Shown one piece after another: positions 33,619 through 44,699 of a stretch of DNA of 64,000 bases (the first letter of the stretch is position 1; each line of letters starts with the position of its first letter). The notes under the pieces are model-generated. The model had not been told where the DNA came from. It was given only the letters and a program-made list of their open reading frames with translations, and made no database searches. A program made the translations under genes and the position numbers. The DNA comes from Hymenopus coronatus (taxonomy: Eukaryota > Arthropoda > Insecta > Mantodea > Hymenopodidae): NCBI GenBank assembly GCA_030762935.1, contig CM060881.1, positions 102,810,501 to 102,874,500 of the forward strand, in the 5' to 3' direction.

Positions 33619-34631
33619 TTTTCTTTACACGTACTGTGTAAATAGTGTATAGAGAAAGTATTGTAATGCACCCATAATTCGATTTCCAGATTTCAACGGT
33701 AATGAACGTTTTGAGGCCCCCTGAGTCCAAACGGTCATTTTTTAGGAAAGGTCCTGCGTTTGCCTTGTGTACCTGTGAACAGCATTGGTGAAAAACTAAA
33801 AGACTGTTAAATACAAAACTTGGCATTTAAGTTTGGTATCTTTCAAGGATGCGACATGAAGATTTTCCAGAAAATTTACCCACCCCAATTTATCCTATAA
33901 ATGGGAAAAATTTTGAAAATTTTGATTTTCTCAAAAATGGATCTAACGATTTTCTTTAAAATACCGGTTATTAAAGTTATTTACATCACAAGTAATATGT
34001 ATATTTTGAATTTTCTGTGAGTAGGCTCCAAAGATTCAGGATGAATTTTGTCCAAGTTTGCATGACTGATAAATCGTAAGAGATAGACAAAAACTTACTA
34101 CACAAAACTGTAGATCTCGTCAAAGCACACAATTTATGTCCTTTACGTTTCTGTTACAGAGGTAACCGTTTCTTAGTTTCAAATTTGAAATACTTAAGTT
34201 TTCTTAGTCAGAAAGCATCCGTTTTCCTTTTGTTCTACTCCTGACCAAGCAAAGAAGCGAATTTCAACGATAGTCGCATATCGAAGTTTTCAAACATTTG
34301 ACTATCACTTTAGTATAGTGTATTCATTTGGTTCCCTTTTACTTATACAGAACTAATAGCCAGAACATTCTGTTCTTGCTTATCTCGATTATCATGGTAT
34401 AGAAAGAAAAATAATTTTTTGCAAGAGATTTGTAGAACAGTTAGAGAAAGTCGTGTGAATGTAACACATCAGATTATTTTAGTTATCGTGCTCGCAGACA
34501 CACATAAATATGATCTTTTGAACACAGGGAATCCTAAAACGGGTATTACCAGTGAAAACTCTGTATCGAAATTTTGGATGGAGTGCAATAGCTTCTGTAC
34601 CCGTGTTTCATGTACTATGTAGAGAAAGTAT
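33619..34631 (+). repeat. HER copy 19, complete long-inverted-repeat form
   Basis: The left hairpin end (TTCTTTACACGTACTGTGTA) and the normal right end (AGAGAAAGTCGTGTGAATG then TAACACATCAGA at 34472) are followed at once by an inverted hairpin-end segment at 34480-34631. That segment reads TAGTTATCGTGCTCGCAGAC, GGGAATCCTAAAACGGGTAT, TGTACTATGTAGAGAAAGTA. This gives terminal inverted repeats of about 150-180 bp. The junction is the same as at 541-545, so it is either an ancestral form or a recurrent rearrangement. Confidence 0.8.
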
Positions 34632-34720
34632 ATACATTTGCACTCTTTCTAGTTACTTATAACCCATAATGTAATTGCATGTGCTTACACTTTAGGCTAT
34701 TAACAAGCAGCCTCCATCCT

Positions 34721-34950
34721 TAAGATTTATGGTGGACAATGCGTGGCAGTTGTGGGTCTTCTTCGGTTTTTCCGGTTTCCCCGCATCGCATTCCACTGAT
34801 GCTCCACCTTCATTCATGCCGCCTGCGGTGCCACAAGTAGTTAAAGCGGGCGTTAAATACTGCAACAAAAAACTGCATTCATGTATCATCATTGCCATCA
34901 CCTGCGGTGCCACAAGTAGTTAAAGCGGGCGTTAAACGCTATCCAAAAAA
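34721..34950 (+). mobile_element. SINE-A copy with duplicated 3' end
   Basis: GATTTATGGTGGACAATGCG, CGCATCGCATTCCACTGATG, then the 3' end GCGGTGCCACAAGTAGTTAA then AGCGGGCGTTAAATAC. A second 3' end, GCGGTGCCACAAGTAGTTAA then AGCGGGCGTTAAACGC, lies 75 bp further. Two nested insertions or a partial tandem duplication could explain it. HER copy 20 begins right after the A-rich tail. Confidence 0.85.
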
Positions 34951-34951
34951 A

Positions 34952-35725
34952 TCTTATGTGTTCTATTCACACGACTTTCTCTACATCTCTGCAATAAATT
35001 ATTGTTAAAAAGCTTATGCTTCTATTTATTTCATGCTAATCCAGAAAAAAAGTATGAGAAACGGTCTTACTACTTGCTTCCTTGTAAGCAGAAGCGAAAT
35101 AAGGGAGTACTATAGGTTAAATTGACAGTCAAAAGCTGGTTGCTAGGTGATTGAAGTTTCTTTTGTTTGTACGGATAAAAGCTGACAAAGTCCTGTGTAA
35201 GAAAACAATATTTTTTTTAAAGCTAAAACCAAAAACAAGAAATATCTCAAAAACGATCAAATCCACGAAAAAAATTCATTTGACGTAAATTATGTATTTT
35301 AAATGGCTCTACATTTTTTGCGTGGTAAGTTTTTGTCCATCTCTTACGGTTTAGCAGTTACGCAAAATTCCGTAAAATTCATCCAGAGTAAAGTAGTCTT
35401 CAGAGGCTATTACTAGAAAATTCAAGATATGCATTTTATTTGTTAGGTAAATACCTTTATTATATGATATTTTAATCAAAATCGTTAGTCATTTTTGAGA
35501 GAATCAAAATTTTCGAAAAAAGTTCTATGTAAAGGGTGGTTTGGGGTGGGGGGATTTTCTCGATATCTTTGTATCCCACCCTTGGAAGATACTAAACGTA
35601 AATACCAAGTTTGGTATTATACCGACTTTGAGTTTTTGGTTTATCTTGTTCAAAGATATACGGACCTTTTTCTGAAAATGCTTTTTCTCTATACACTATG
35701 TACATAGTACGTGTAGAGAAAGTAA
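34952..35725 (-). repeat. HER copy 20 (best-preserved reverse copy)
   Basis: It starts TCTTATGTGTTCTATTCACA then CGACTTTCTCTACATC and ends CACTATGTACATAGTACGTG then TAGAGAAAGTAAAAA. The inverted pair ACTTTCTCTACA / TGTAGAGAAAGT is exact. The left member lies about 23 bases inside the end while the right one is at the end, so the termini are asymmetric. Confidence 0.9.
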
Positions 35726-35729
35726 AAAG

Positions 35730-38700
35730 TGTTGGTTATGTCTAGTTTCATGATACTTGTTCCATAGGTATTGGGGAACTGCGACTCTTATTACACCATA
35801 TTACTCGTAATATTCCAACCTGTTTAAATTTTAAGGTATTACACACATTAAATGAAGCTTTTTCTCAAAACTTTCAATTTTTTGTGAGGTTATGTCATTC
35901 CTGTTTAAATGATATAACGTTTATGTTAATATCCTGAATCTAAGTGTACTAAAAATATTGAAATGACTCCACTGCACACCTGCATTTTATAAAGGTGGGC
36001 GTGATATCACATTTTGAGTCACTTTTCTCCCCATTCTTTCACAATCTTAGATTCAAATCTCCCTCTTTAGAGCTAGCATGATTCTGCAAAAATTTTTTCA
36101 GGCTGTCAACAGTGGCACTAAGAACGAATTCTATAGAGATTGCATCTTAGGATTTATAGCGGTCTTGTCAAACCACTACTTGAAATAACTTCTATGAAAC
36201 CTGCACTGGGTATTTTGTGAGCAATTTTGAGTTGAAATGGGTCTAATGTTCGTTGACTGAGGAGTAACTTTTAGGGAAATAAATATGCTAAAGGTTTAAT
36301 GGTAATAGTGAGAGTGTTCAGACTGTGAATAATGATACACATTTAGTGAAATCCATAAACCCAGTGCTTCCCATTCAAATATGTAATGATAATTTTTGAA
36401 AGACAATAGATAAAAGAGAGCAGGAAACTGAACAAGAAAGATCCTATGTAAGAAGCAGTCATGTTTGAAATGTTTAAAGTAAGTGTTCTGTCAAACTGAA
36501 TAATACCTTTATCTTAAAACTGGTTTTGTGGAAAAATTAAAATGTCTACGCTTTGCAAACTTCAAATCAATAAAAGTATACTAAAAATTACACCATAAAC
36601 TTCATTCAAGCATGAAATTAAAGCTTAAAAAACAGATTGTTTTGTAGAATTTTTAAAGTAGCTCAGAAATGAAATTTTAAAATAAACTTGCTCAACAAAT
36701 GTTATGTACTGAACTAAAAATATTGACTGCATTATTACTAATTAATGATATTAAAATATTCTACTTTACAAAATAAAGCTGATATGAAGCTATAAGTCAG
36801 AAAAGAAAAACTTTTTAAAAATAAATTTTTTTTTTAAAAATTTGGATGTTTTCAAAAGTATTTTTATGTTGGACAATATATTTTTTTGGATAAAGTAAAA
36901 CAGTTGTCTTAACAGTAAAATTTTCATAGAGTTGTTATTAAAATTGCAGAATTACTCTTCAAACATCTTAGCATACCTTAAAAAATTAAAAATGTAGAAA
37001 TAATAGGCTAGGAGTTAGAATTGTGTGATTAGGATGGGTTTGTGAAAAGTACGTACAAATAAAGAAGTATTGAAATGTAGATTATCACAATACGCAGTTT
37101 TATGTATTTTGATTCAGCAGATTAAATTTCAATATAAATATCATGATTATTCCCAGAAAAGTTATAAGGAAACTCTTAAAATAAATTAATGCAGGATATA
37201 TAAAATAGATGTTTATACCGCTCTAACGTGGTTTGTATCTCGGAAACATAGTAATAGTGCTGAGCCTTCACTTCTTGAAATTGGGAATCTTCTTAAAACT
37301 GGGAAGAATGCCTTATGCTACAGCATATGCTGGATATGTTTGTTGCATTGCATATTCTTCTACATTAATTTCGTAAGTTTATTTTGACTTTCAGTAATAT
37401 TTTTACACAGGTTTACGCTGTATGAAAAGTATTGTTTTTATTTCTTGTTTACTGTTTGATTCTTGAGCAACGACTGGTGGTTCTGTAAGCTTCTCTTTGA
37501 TTTTATTAATTTATACTATTAAACATCTTCACGTTAATGCTTTCAAACTCTGTGATCGACTGGGAATACTTGTGTTTTCAATTAAACTTGTCCCATTAGC
37601 AGGGAGTCAAGCCTGTCAAGGTCCCACCTACTACATACTGCACTAGAGTTGAATAATAGTTCTAAAAATATAATTAAATAATTATTGGAAAAGAAAGTTT
37701 GAAATATTTGGGAAGGAAACGATCCAGGTCCAAGTTTAAAGTACCTTCTCGGTGTTTCCAATTCCAAGAAAAAGCTAGAGAAACATTTGAGGACTTAGGA
37801 AAAAGTCAGAAAAATTCAGTCAGAGACGCCTCGCAAGGTTTCCGTTCACGAGTCTGTGCTTTAACGAGCTCGCTCATTCATCCATAGGATTTAGGATTTC
37901 TCTTCTTCCAACAGCTAATACAACTGGAGTACCATTTCTGCACCTTTCTATATTAATTGTTTTTTCGTCGAAGTGTTGTTGTATATTCCTCTTTTTAAGA
38001 AGGAATATTATGAAGGGTGTCTGGGGAAAACAATGAATGTCAGTTAATTTTTATTCTGAGATAGGCCGAATTAAAGTATTTGAATATGGCTGCTGTGCTG
38101 CTAACATTTATAACTTAAGAGTAACACATGTTGCAAGCAAAAATTGTCAATCTGTGTCATTTTAGGTTGGATGAAATCAAGAAAAATCCACAGTTATGTT
38201 TTATCACAATTAATACTATAAACTTAGGAATATAAAAATATTATTTTTATGAACTTATTTAGAGAAAGTGTCTTGTTTATGTAACATGAGTCTCTTTTTT
38301 GTTTATTTTCCATATGTTTCCATATTTGCTTCTTGTTAGTGTGAGTATTTGCAGGAGCCTCTAAACTGACATCCCTCTCTGAGTCAATTTTCACAGAGTC
38401 ACAAAATATTGCAATGAATAAACAATGCAAACATCATTAGGGTTTCTAATTGCTTCTATAGCAACAGGTTTCTGTTCAGCTTGTAACATAATTACTAAAT
38501 ACAGCACATGGACGTTCCCTGTTTTAAACCAACCTACATATCGTAAATATCAAATTTTTATATTTATAAGGTCCTTTATATTAAGGTTGTCTCAAGAATA
38601 AAGCTTTACAAATTCAAACTGACAAGAACACATATAAATGATTGAATGTAACAATAATAAATAGAACAATAAGCAATATGCAATAACAAAATTCAAGTTA

Positions 38701-38750
38701 TAAATTCACAAGTGGAGTATTGGAAGAACAAAGGATACTCTTTAAATAAA
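35730..38750. other. Unassigned AT-rich 3 kb
   Basis: This is the longest stretch free of recognisable repeats. It is very AT-rich at 36400-37200, with frequent homopolymer T and A runs. ORFs at 37582-37887 on both strands (61-62 codons) overlap and show no domain. No intron-exon pattern, tRNA or known element could be identified. Confidence 0.45.
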
Positions 38751-38759
38751 AATGTCATT

Positions 38760-38960
38760 AAAATAAGAACTGAAGCTTTCCTGGCGACGTATTAATTCAA
38801 AATCTTCTCCGGCTTCTAATCAGGTAAAAACTTGGCTTGATACCGACGTTTCGAAGAAGTGCATCATCTTCACCCTGAAGACGAGGAAGATGCACTTCTT
38901 CGAAACGTTGGTATCAAGCCAAACTTTTACCTCGTTAGAAGCCCGAGAAGATTTTGAAAG
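38760..38960. mobile_element. Leader-plus-palindrome insertion 1 with hammerhead-like core
   Basis: Bounded by the direct repeat AATGTCATT (38751-38759 and 38961-38969). It has a 37-nt leader (AACTGAAGCTTTCCTGGCGA...) and then an imperfect palindrome with arms 38798-38866 and 38889-38956. Right-arm strand: CTGAAGA (38875-38881), one extra C, 7-bp stem GAGGAAG/CTTCTTC with loop ATGCA, then GAAAC (38902-38906) and GTT. This is the order of a hammerhead catalytic core (CUGANGA - stem II - GAAA). Penelope-like retroelements are known to carry such motifs. The leader and design match the element at 51818-52117. One arm is degraded (GTGAAGA), so this copy is older. Confidence 0.65.
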
Positions 38961-38969
38961 AATGTCATT

Positions 38970-39384
38970 GATCAGTACCTTCCAAATTTTCTCTTAGTGG
39001 TCTCAGGTGGCGCTAGATAAAAAATTAGATCAATTTGCAGAAAGATGGAAATTCCTTGTCTTCTCCTAACATCCACACGTACTTCGGAATTTTGAAAAGA
39101 TTTCTTTGACAGGTATTTCCTGTGACTAGGCCTCGGAACTCGCCCCTAACTCATGGTTTTTACTTAAATATTTTCCATATTCAATACAAAATGCTTCACT
39201 CTTAATTAAATGCAATAAAATACTCCTTCCTGCGCACGATAATATACACTTTCGCTTAGCCTCATTTTTCATTATTTTTTTTTCTTTCTTCATCGTTTCA
39301 TTTATGTATCCTCCTTTAACATTTATGAACATATAAATGATCTTCATATGATGCTTTTAGATTTAACAAACAATTCGTTGAATG
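38970..39384. other. Unassigned DNA
   Basis: No recognisable feature. A 73-codon minus-strand frame (39126-39347) is lysine-rich low-complexity translation of AT-rich DNA. Confidence 0.4.
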
Positions 39385-39612
39385 CCCACTTGGATAGTGT
39401 ATGGCTGGCGTGTCCTCATCACATTCAACAAGTCACAAGTTCAAATCTCCCTTAAAGTGATAAGTTTTTTTTTCTCGGGGTTTTCTCTGAAAAGACGAAT
39501 GTCGACCAATTTTAAGCTCCATGGACCCAAGATCATTTAAGCATCATTTCACTAATTTCATTCATCGTCCAATATGGCAAACCAGATTAAAGGACGTTAA
39601 TTTAAAGAAAAA
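39385..39612 (+). mobile_element. SINE-C copy (tRNA-headed)
   Basis: Head TGTATGGCTGGCGTGTCCTC with B-box-like AAGTTCAAATC. Body TTCTCGGGGTTTTCTCTG, AAAAGACGAATGTCGACC, TAAGCTCCATGGACCCAAGA, GATTAAAGGACGTTAATTTA and an A-rich end. Opposite orientation to the copy at 19371. Confidence 0.85.
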
Positions 39613-39693
39613 TATCGTTGAATAAAGGTTCTTGAACGTTTAGATTTTTAAACGTCTTTTTCTTCAAACACACGCACATTCACTCTAATATAC

Positions 39694-39803
39694 ATGCTGT
39701 CCGGTTCTGTGAGGGATAAAGAAAACTTCCCCATCCCAGCCAGGAACCGAACCCGGGACCTCTGAGTGAGAAGCCAGATCACTGATTACTCGATCATGGA
39801 GGC
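39694..39803 (-). mobile_element. tRNA-headed repeat (SINE-E), single copy here
   Basis: Minus strand: GCCTCCATGATCGAGTAATC (A-box region), TCTCACTCAGAGGTCCC, B-box GGTTCGGTTCC, then GGCTGGGATGGGGAAGTTTT and CTTTATCCCTCACAGAACC. The acceptor stem does not close (GCCTCCA versus GGGATGGG), so it is not a functional tRNA. The downstream unique tail is typical of a SINE. Confidence 0.6.
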
Positions 39804-40365
39804 TGTTTTGTTACATCAAAATACTCTGACAAATGCTAGAAAAATTTTCGAAGACTCCTCTTAGGATACAACCTGTAAAATATTCTGCATCTTATTTAGT
39901 CATATAAATTTCGAATTAGCATTCCCTCAGTATTAGGTATAGATTAGACAAATCTAGGAAATTAAATTTCCCTGGATCTAGAATTCCATTGCCTCTGAAT
40001 ATCCAATTCCACTGACATTCACCAGTCCCTCCCACCCGCATAATTCATCTTGCGGAAAATCTTCTTTCAAAAATTCAAACGGACTTCTGCTTGAATCACC
40101 TGAAACATTATCATAATATCTATTTTATATCAAACGATTCAGCTTTTTTTTTTTTTTTTTTTCAGAAACCGTAAGTAAATTTGACTTGTCAAGAGACGAT
40201 ATAGAGACGGCGGTGATAAATGATTTCTTTCCAATATGTAGACGAAATCTCTCTGCGGATGTGTTTCATTTACATAGTCCTCGAAACGACGCCGAAGAAA
40301 TAGAGCAGTTTTATAGCTCATAATTGATACTCCACAATTTAAAATCGCAACTTCGAAACTATATA
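39804..40365. other. Unassigned DNA
   Basis: Contains an 18-base T run at 40145-40162. Nothing else recognised. Confidence 0.4.
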
Positions 40366-40408
40366 TTTTTACATTCTCTGCACGTACTATGTACATAGTG
40401 AATAGAGA
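40366..40408 (+). repeat. HER hairpin-end fragment (copy 21)
   Basis: CATTCTCTGCACGTACTATG then TACATAGTGAATAGAGAGG is just the terminal hairpin. The rest is missing because another element begins at the following TA. Confidence 0.8.
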
Positions 40409-42085
40409 GGTAGGGGAAAGTCTGGTAAGTTAACAAGGAGTCTATGATAACGAGCTGTTAATTTTCTCTGAAAGTTCTGTACATTCCGTGACATGATCTA
40501 TGTTTCTGCTTTCTTAACACGCCTACTGCCTTACAGTTGAACTAGATTCGTTTAGATCTTTTGTTGAGTCTAAAATGGAGGTTTGGAAGTGGACCATATT
40601 TTTGTTAAAACTTTTCCTACAGCAAAAATAAGCTTCATGTAAGTAATGTTTTTATGTTGATGGAGATTGGTTAATTACTCTTAAACCTTATATATTTAAT
40701 GATCTTTGATACAGGTTTAATGCAATTGTTTTCCAAGATTTCTTCGTGTTGAAATTTGTAACCAAAATATCGACCGATTGCTATTCTCTTAATTACTTTG
40801 ATATTGTATTACCGTGTTAGTTCCATTACGTGATACGCAATAAACATGGAGAAAGTAAATATAAGGAAGAAGATAGGCAAAGATGGAGCACGGAATCAAT
40901 GAAACAGACAGTGTAGCACTCCCTGAAGCTTCTTTACGTCGCTATATAAGAAGTGTACAGATGAGGTTAGCTCCGATTTTATAGGGATATTAATAGAGAG
41001 AGTTAGCTTTTGCTTTTAGCTCCATAGTTACTTAAAGTTCGTTCAATACTCTTGTTTCCTACCATACTAGTTTGTAAAACAGATTTTTTCTCAAAACTAC
41101 AGTTTCATATTTTCAAAATGTTCCACGCGTCTCAATTGTTATTTAAATTCAATTACAATCTCCCATAAAATGCACAAGTATTCACAGTAACATCATATAG
41201 GACAAAATGCATCTATTACTAATATTTTAATGGAGTTAATTTTAAGAATTAATATTATTACAGGTTTATAAAAAAGCTTGTAATTCGCTCATCAAATTTA
41301 TTTTAAGTATCTTTTCATACTATTTTGCTTGTGATTCAACTTCAAAACCGTAACCATTTTTTTCAAATTATGAGATGCTCGGAACATTTGGATTAGACGA
41401 CATATTTACAAAATCATAATTTATAGTTCTAAGAATGGTTATTCAATATAAATGCAATTTGGTATACATATCTAAATAACAATGCAATCACTTTCAATTC
41501 TATATGCATGCCCCATAAGTTGCTTGTAAAAAGTATTAAACGCATATTACACCTTGTAGCCTAGTATACTTACATTAAGTTTGTGCTCAGACTTGGCCAG
41601 TATTGGCTGTTCAGGAAAAGGCAGATATCGGATATTAAATGTTGTTACACATCTTAGAAATAAAACTCTATGGGCCCAGAAAATGATGCACCAAAGATAA
41701 AATACAATGTTCCGATATCTTTGTGATAAATTATTAATAGTGCAATTCGATGTAATCTGAAATTAATACTATTTTTAATGATAGGATTATATATATATAA
41801 TTAAATTTTATTAGAATGCAATTCTGATAGTGTGTTGTCCCTACTCCACCTTTCTAGGATACTGACAATAGACGAAATTTGACATTTTCACATAAAAAAC
41901 GCGCATGCTTATATATTGTACACGAAATACAGGTTGCATCAGAATCATGTACCTAAATTATAATTTTTTAAATTGTTTGTGTTGTTATGTTTTGTATGCT
42001 TAAGTAATATTGTAAACATGTACATAATCCATAGATACTAAGCGTGTACATGTTATACCAGGTAAGTCAGCTGCCCCATATTCTC
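40409..42085 (+). mobile_element. Pogo/Tigger-like transposon relic
   Basis: The termini are weak inverted repeats next to TA: TAGGGGAAAGTCTGGTAAGT at 40409 and, reversed, TATGGGGCAGCTGACTTACC ending at about 42084. Near 40858 a frame reads KYKEEDRQRWSTESMKQTV then (frameshift) ALPEASLRRYIRSVQ. That resembles the pogo-type N-terminal helix-turn-helix (..YKRK...W.EE.M..A......S...AA....P..TLRRY). No DDE domain remains in the following AT-rich DNA. The call rests on a short motif and imperfect ends. Confidence 0.4.
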
Positions 42086-42314
42086 GAGTTTTATGCAATC
42101 CGCATTATATGCTGCAACATGAAAAATGGACCCCATTACTAGGTTCTGTCTACACATTTAACATGAATGTTAAACTCTCGATGAAATTACTACTAATATA
42201 GATGCTATCGCATCGCCTTTTAATATACTGGTAATTAGACAGCTGCCGTTTACACTATTGCAAAGGTTCACTGGGACCAGAGAATACATGTTAACGGAAT
42301 GTTGATTTCTAAAG

Positions 42315-42395
42315 TTACTAAGTAGCTCAGTTGGAACAAGCGCAAGACTCCGAAGTGATCTGTTTGCAGTGAATGTAGTTTGAGTCCCTGCATAC
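42315..42395 (+). mobile_element. tRNA-like segment, probably a SINE head
   Basis: A-box-like TAGCTCAGTTGGAACAAGCG at 42322 and B-box-like GTTTGAGTCCC near 42378, with about 35 bases between. No cloverleaf with paired acceptor arms could be folded by eye. Likely a tRNA pseudogene or SINE remnant. Confidence 0.35.
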
Positions 42396-42448
42396 AGTGA
42401 AATATTCACAATTACAATTAAAAACTGAAAGTGGTCATTGTTTTCATT

Positions 42449-43286
42449 ACTTTCTCTATACGTATTGTGTACATAGTGTATAGTGCACTCCATCCAAAAA
42501 TTCGATACCGCGATTTCACCGGAAATATGTTTTATAGTCCCCTGAATAAAAAAAAAAGCATTTTCAGAAATAGGTCCGCGCGTGTGTGTGTGAATACGAT
42601 AACTCAAAAATGAAAAGTCGGTAAAATACCAAACTTGGTATTTGGGTTTAGTATCTCTTCCAGGAATGCGTCACGAAAATTTGGAAAAAAATCCCCCTAA
42701 CCCCAAACTACCCTTTACATGGAACTTTTTTCGAAATTTTTGATTTTCTCAAAAATTGCTCTAACGATTTTGATTAAAATATCGTGTATTAAAGACAAAT
42801 AAAATGTATATCTTGAATTTTCTGGGAATAGCCTCTGAAGACCTCTTTATTCTGGATGAATTTGACGGAATTTTGCATAACTGCTAAATTGTAAGTGATG
42901 TAGAAAAGGTTAACTCATAAAAAATGTAGAGCACGTTAAAACACACAATTTATGTTGTATATACATTTGTTTCGTGGAGTTTAACATTTTTTAAATATTC
43001 TTTGTTTTTGTTTTCAACTTTATTAAAACTTTACTTTTCTCACATAGGAATTTGTGAACTCCTGTCCATACAAACAAAGGAAGTTCAATATCATAGCAAA
43101 CAGCTTTTGAATATCGCTTTAACTTATCGTACTCCCGTATATCGCTTCTACTTACAAGGAAGCAAGTAATAAGACTATTCTTGCTATCTTTTTTTCGACT
43201 AGCATGAAGTAAAGAGAAGCATAAGCTTTTTAAAAATTATTTGTTGCAGAGTTGTAGAGAAAGCCATGTGAATGGAATACATCAGA
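42449..43286 (+). repeat. HER copy 22 (near full length)
   Basis: ACTTTCTCTATACGTATTGT at the left, AGAGAAAGCCATGTGAATGG then AATACATCAGATT at the right. About 10 bases of the hairpin-proximal arm are deleted (GTGTATAG|TGCACTCC). The internal order of landmarks is intact, so this is a good type copy. Confidence 0.85.
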
Positions 43287-43494
43287 TTATTTTAATTGTT
43301 TTATTTGTGTTTTGTGGTATAGTTCCATGAATCTTTATTGGTGAACTACAAGTAGGTATCTGTTTAAACATAATTGTACCTAGGTAGCTGCATTTACACT
43401 TGGGTACATATTTGAACACACAAAAGAAGGAAATTACGTAATCAGAGTTTAACATGGAGTTAAGTTTGCAGATATAGATGTATTATATCATTAG

Positions 43495-44660
43495 AAACAT
43501 CGTATGTTTTGGAAGGCTGGAATGACCTTTTTTCTATTACTGGCTACGACTCCTCTATGGAAGCAGATGGTCGAACTTGTGATATCTTGGTAATGCACCC
43601 ATGGACACGCTGTTGAATGGAGCATCTGACTCAGTGTAGCATGGCGGGTTGAACAGATATACAGGCTGGCGAAGGGTTTCTGGATTGTGTAGCTCCTCTG
43701 CATAAACGCGTTCTTTTAAATTACCTCAGAGGAGGAAGTCACGCGGTTTCAGAGCAAGTGATCTGACAGGCCTGGAGATTGATCTTCGGCTTCCTATCCA
43801 ATGACCAAGATGTGCAGCATTCAAATGATTGCAGACCGATGCGGAGGAGCGCCATCGTGTTGAAACCACATAGTCATTCGCTCCTGCAGTGGCACTCCTT
43901 TAATAATAAGGGTAGCTCATTACGGAAGAATTCCAGGTAGCGTGCTCCTGTTAGATGCCCCTCGAAGAATAATGTTCCAACAAGGTGGTCTCCCAAGATT
44001 TCACATTCACTCTCCACTGCTCTTGAAGTGCTGCCTCCCTTACCCAATGAGGATTATCAACATTCCAATGGTAGTTCCATTGTTGTGGATTCTTGATTCG
44101 TCAGAAAACCGGATCCTGGATACGAATCCCACATCATTTGCTACTCGCTCCAGAACCATTCACAAAAGATCACTCGAGCTTCGAAATCTTGCCAGTGAAG
44201 TGTTTTATGTAAGCGCAACGATAAGGATGGCGTTTATTAGTGTTCAATATTCGCACTACAGAAGATTAGCTGATGTTTAACTCCTGAGCAACTTCCCGTG
44301 TACTAGTATGCGAGTTGTTCTGGATGGCATTCAAAACTGCTTCTGCATTAACACCCGATGTTGCTGGTGCGTGTCTAACAGGAGGATTTCTGGAAAGTGA
44401 CGCTGTTACACACAGACGCATTTCAACATTCAGGAAGATGTTTGCTGTTGGTTGTCGTCTATTCGGATATCTCTCCCGGTGTAAATGCTGAGCCGCTTCT
44501 TGCTTCTCTGTAGACCAAAAGCATATTTACGTACTCGTCTGTCGAATAAACAATGAAAGACTGGCACAACATCTTGCGATAGAATACGTGTGAAAAGTGA
44601 GTGTGGTCGGCATTCACAATAGTGCACTGCATCATACCAATCCAATAGGGCACACGTCGC
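43495..44660 (-). pseudogene. DDE transposase relic (DUF4817/DDE_3 type), minus strand
   Basis: From high to low coordinate the minus strand gives: EYVNMLLVYREARSGSAFTP then GEISE (N-terminal VYGEARGNAxxAxxLYxERFP motif, 44459-44560); a linker; VIFCEWF near 44180; and SDESRIHNNGTT near 44090. Then come LTGARYLEFFRNELPLLLK (43910-43970), ERMTMWFQHDGAPPHRSA (43850-43900) and a C-terminal TLRQPVYLFNP-like part. The order matches an insect transposase with first Asp in FSDES and second in QHDGAPPH. The blocks lie in different frames. The WPPRSPDLTPLDFFLWG box is corrupted (VRSLALKPRDFLL-like). The element is dead but relatively complete, and is related to those at 5925 and 6619. Confidence 0.75.
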
Positions 44661-44699
44661 TAAATGTATTTTACACATTACAAACTGCAGTCAACCAAT

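Noticed and set aside
38821..38950. CRISPR-like or operator-type inverted repeat
   Set aside because: Single palindrome bounded by a target duplication in a eukaryotic context; no repeated spacers. It is an insertion.
42170..42607. 145-codon minus-strand ORF, and similar ORFs starting near RVHRHTDTHT in other HER copies (7681-7995, 11301-11564, 62705-63046)
   Set aside because: They arise because HER contains a (GT/CA)n tract and GATAACTC block that read open on the minus strand. The frames are not conserved between copies and carry no domain.
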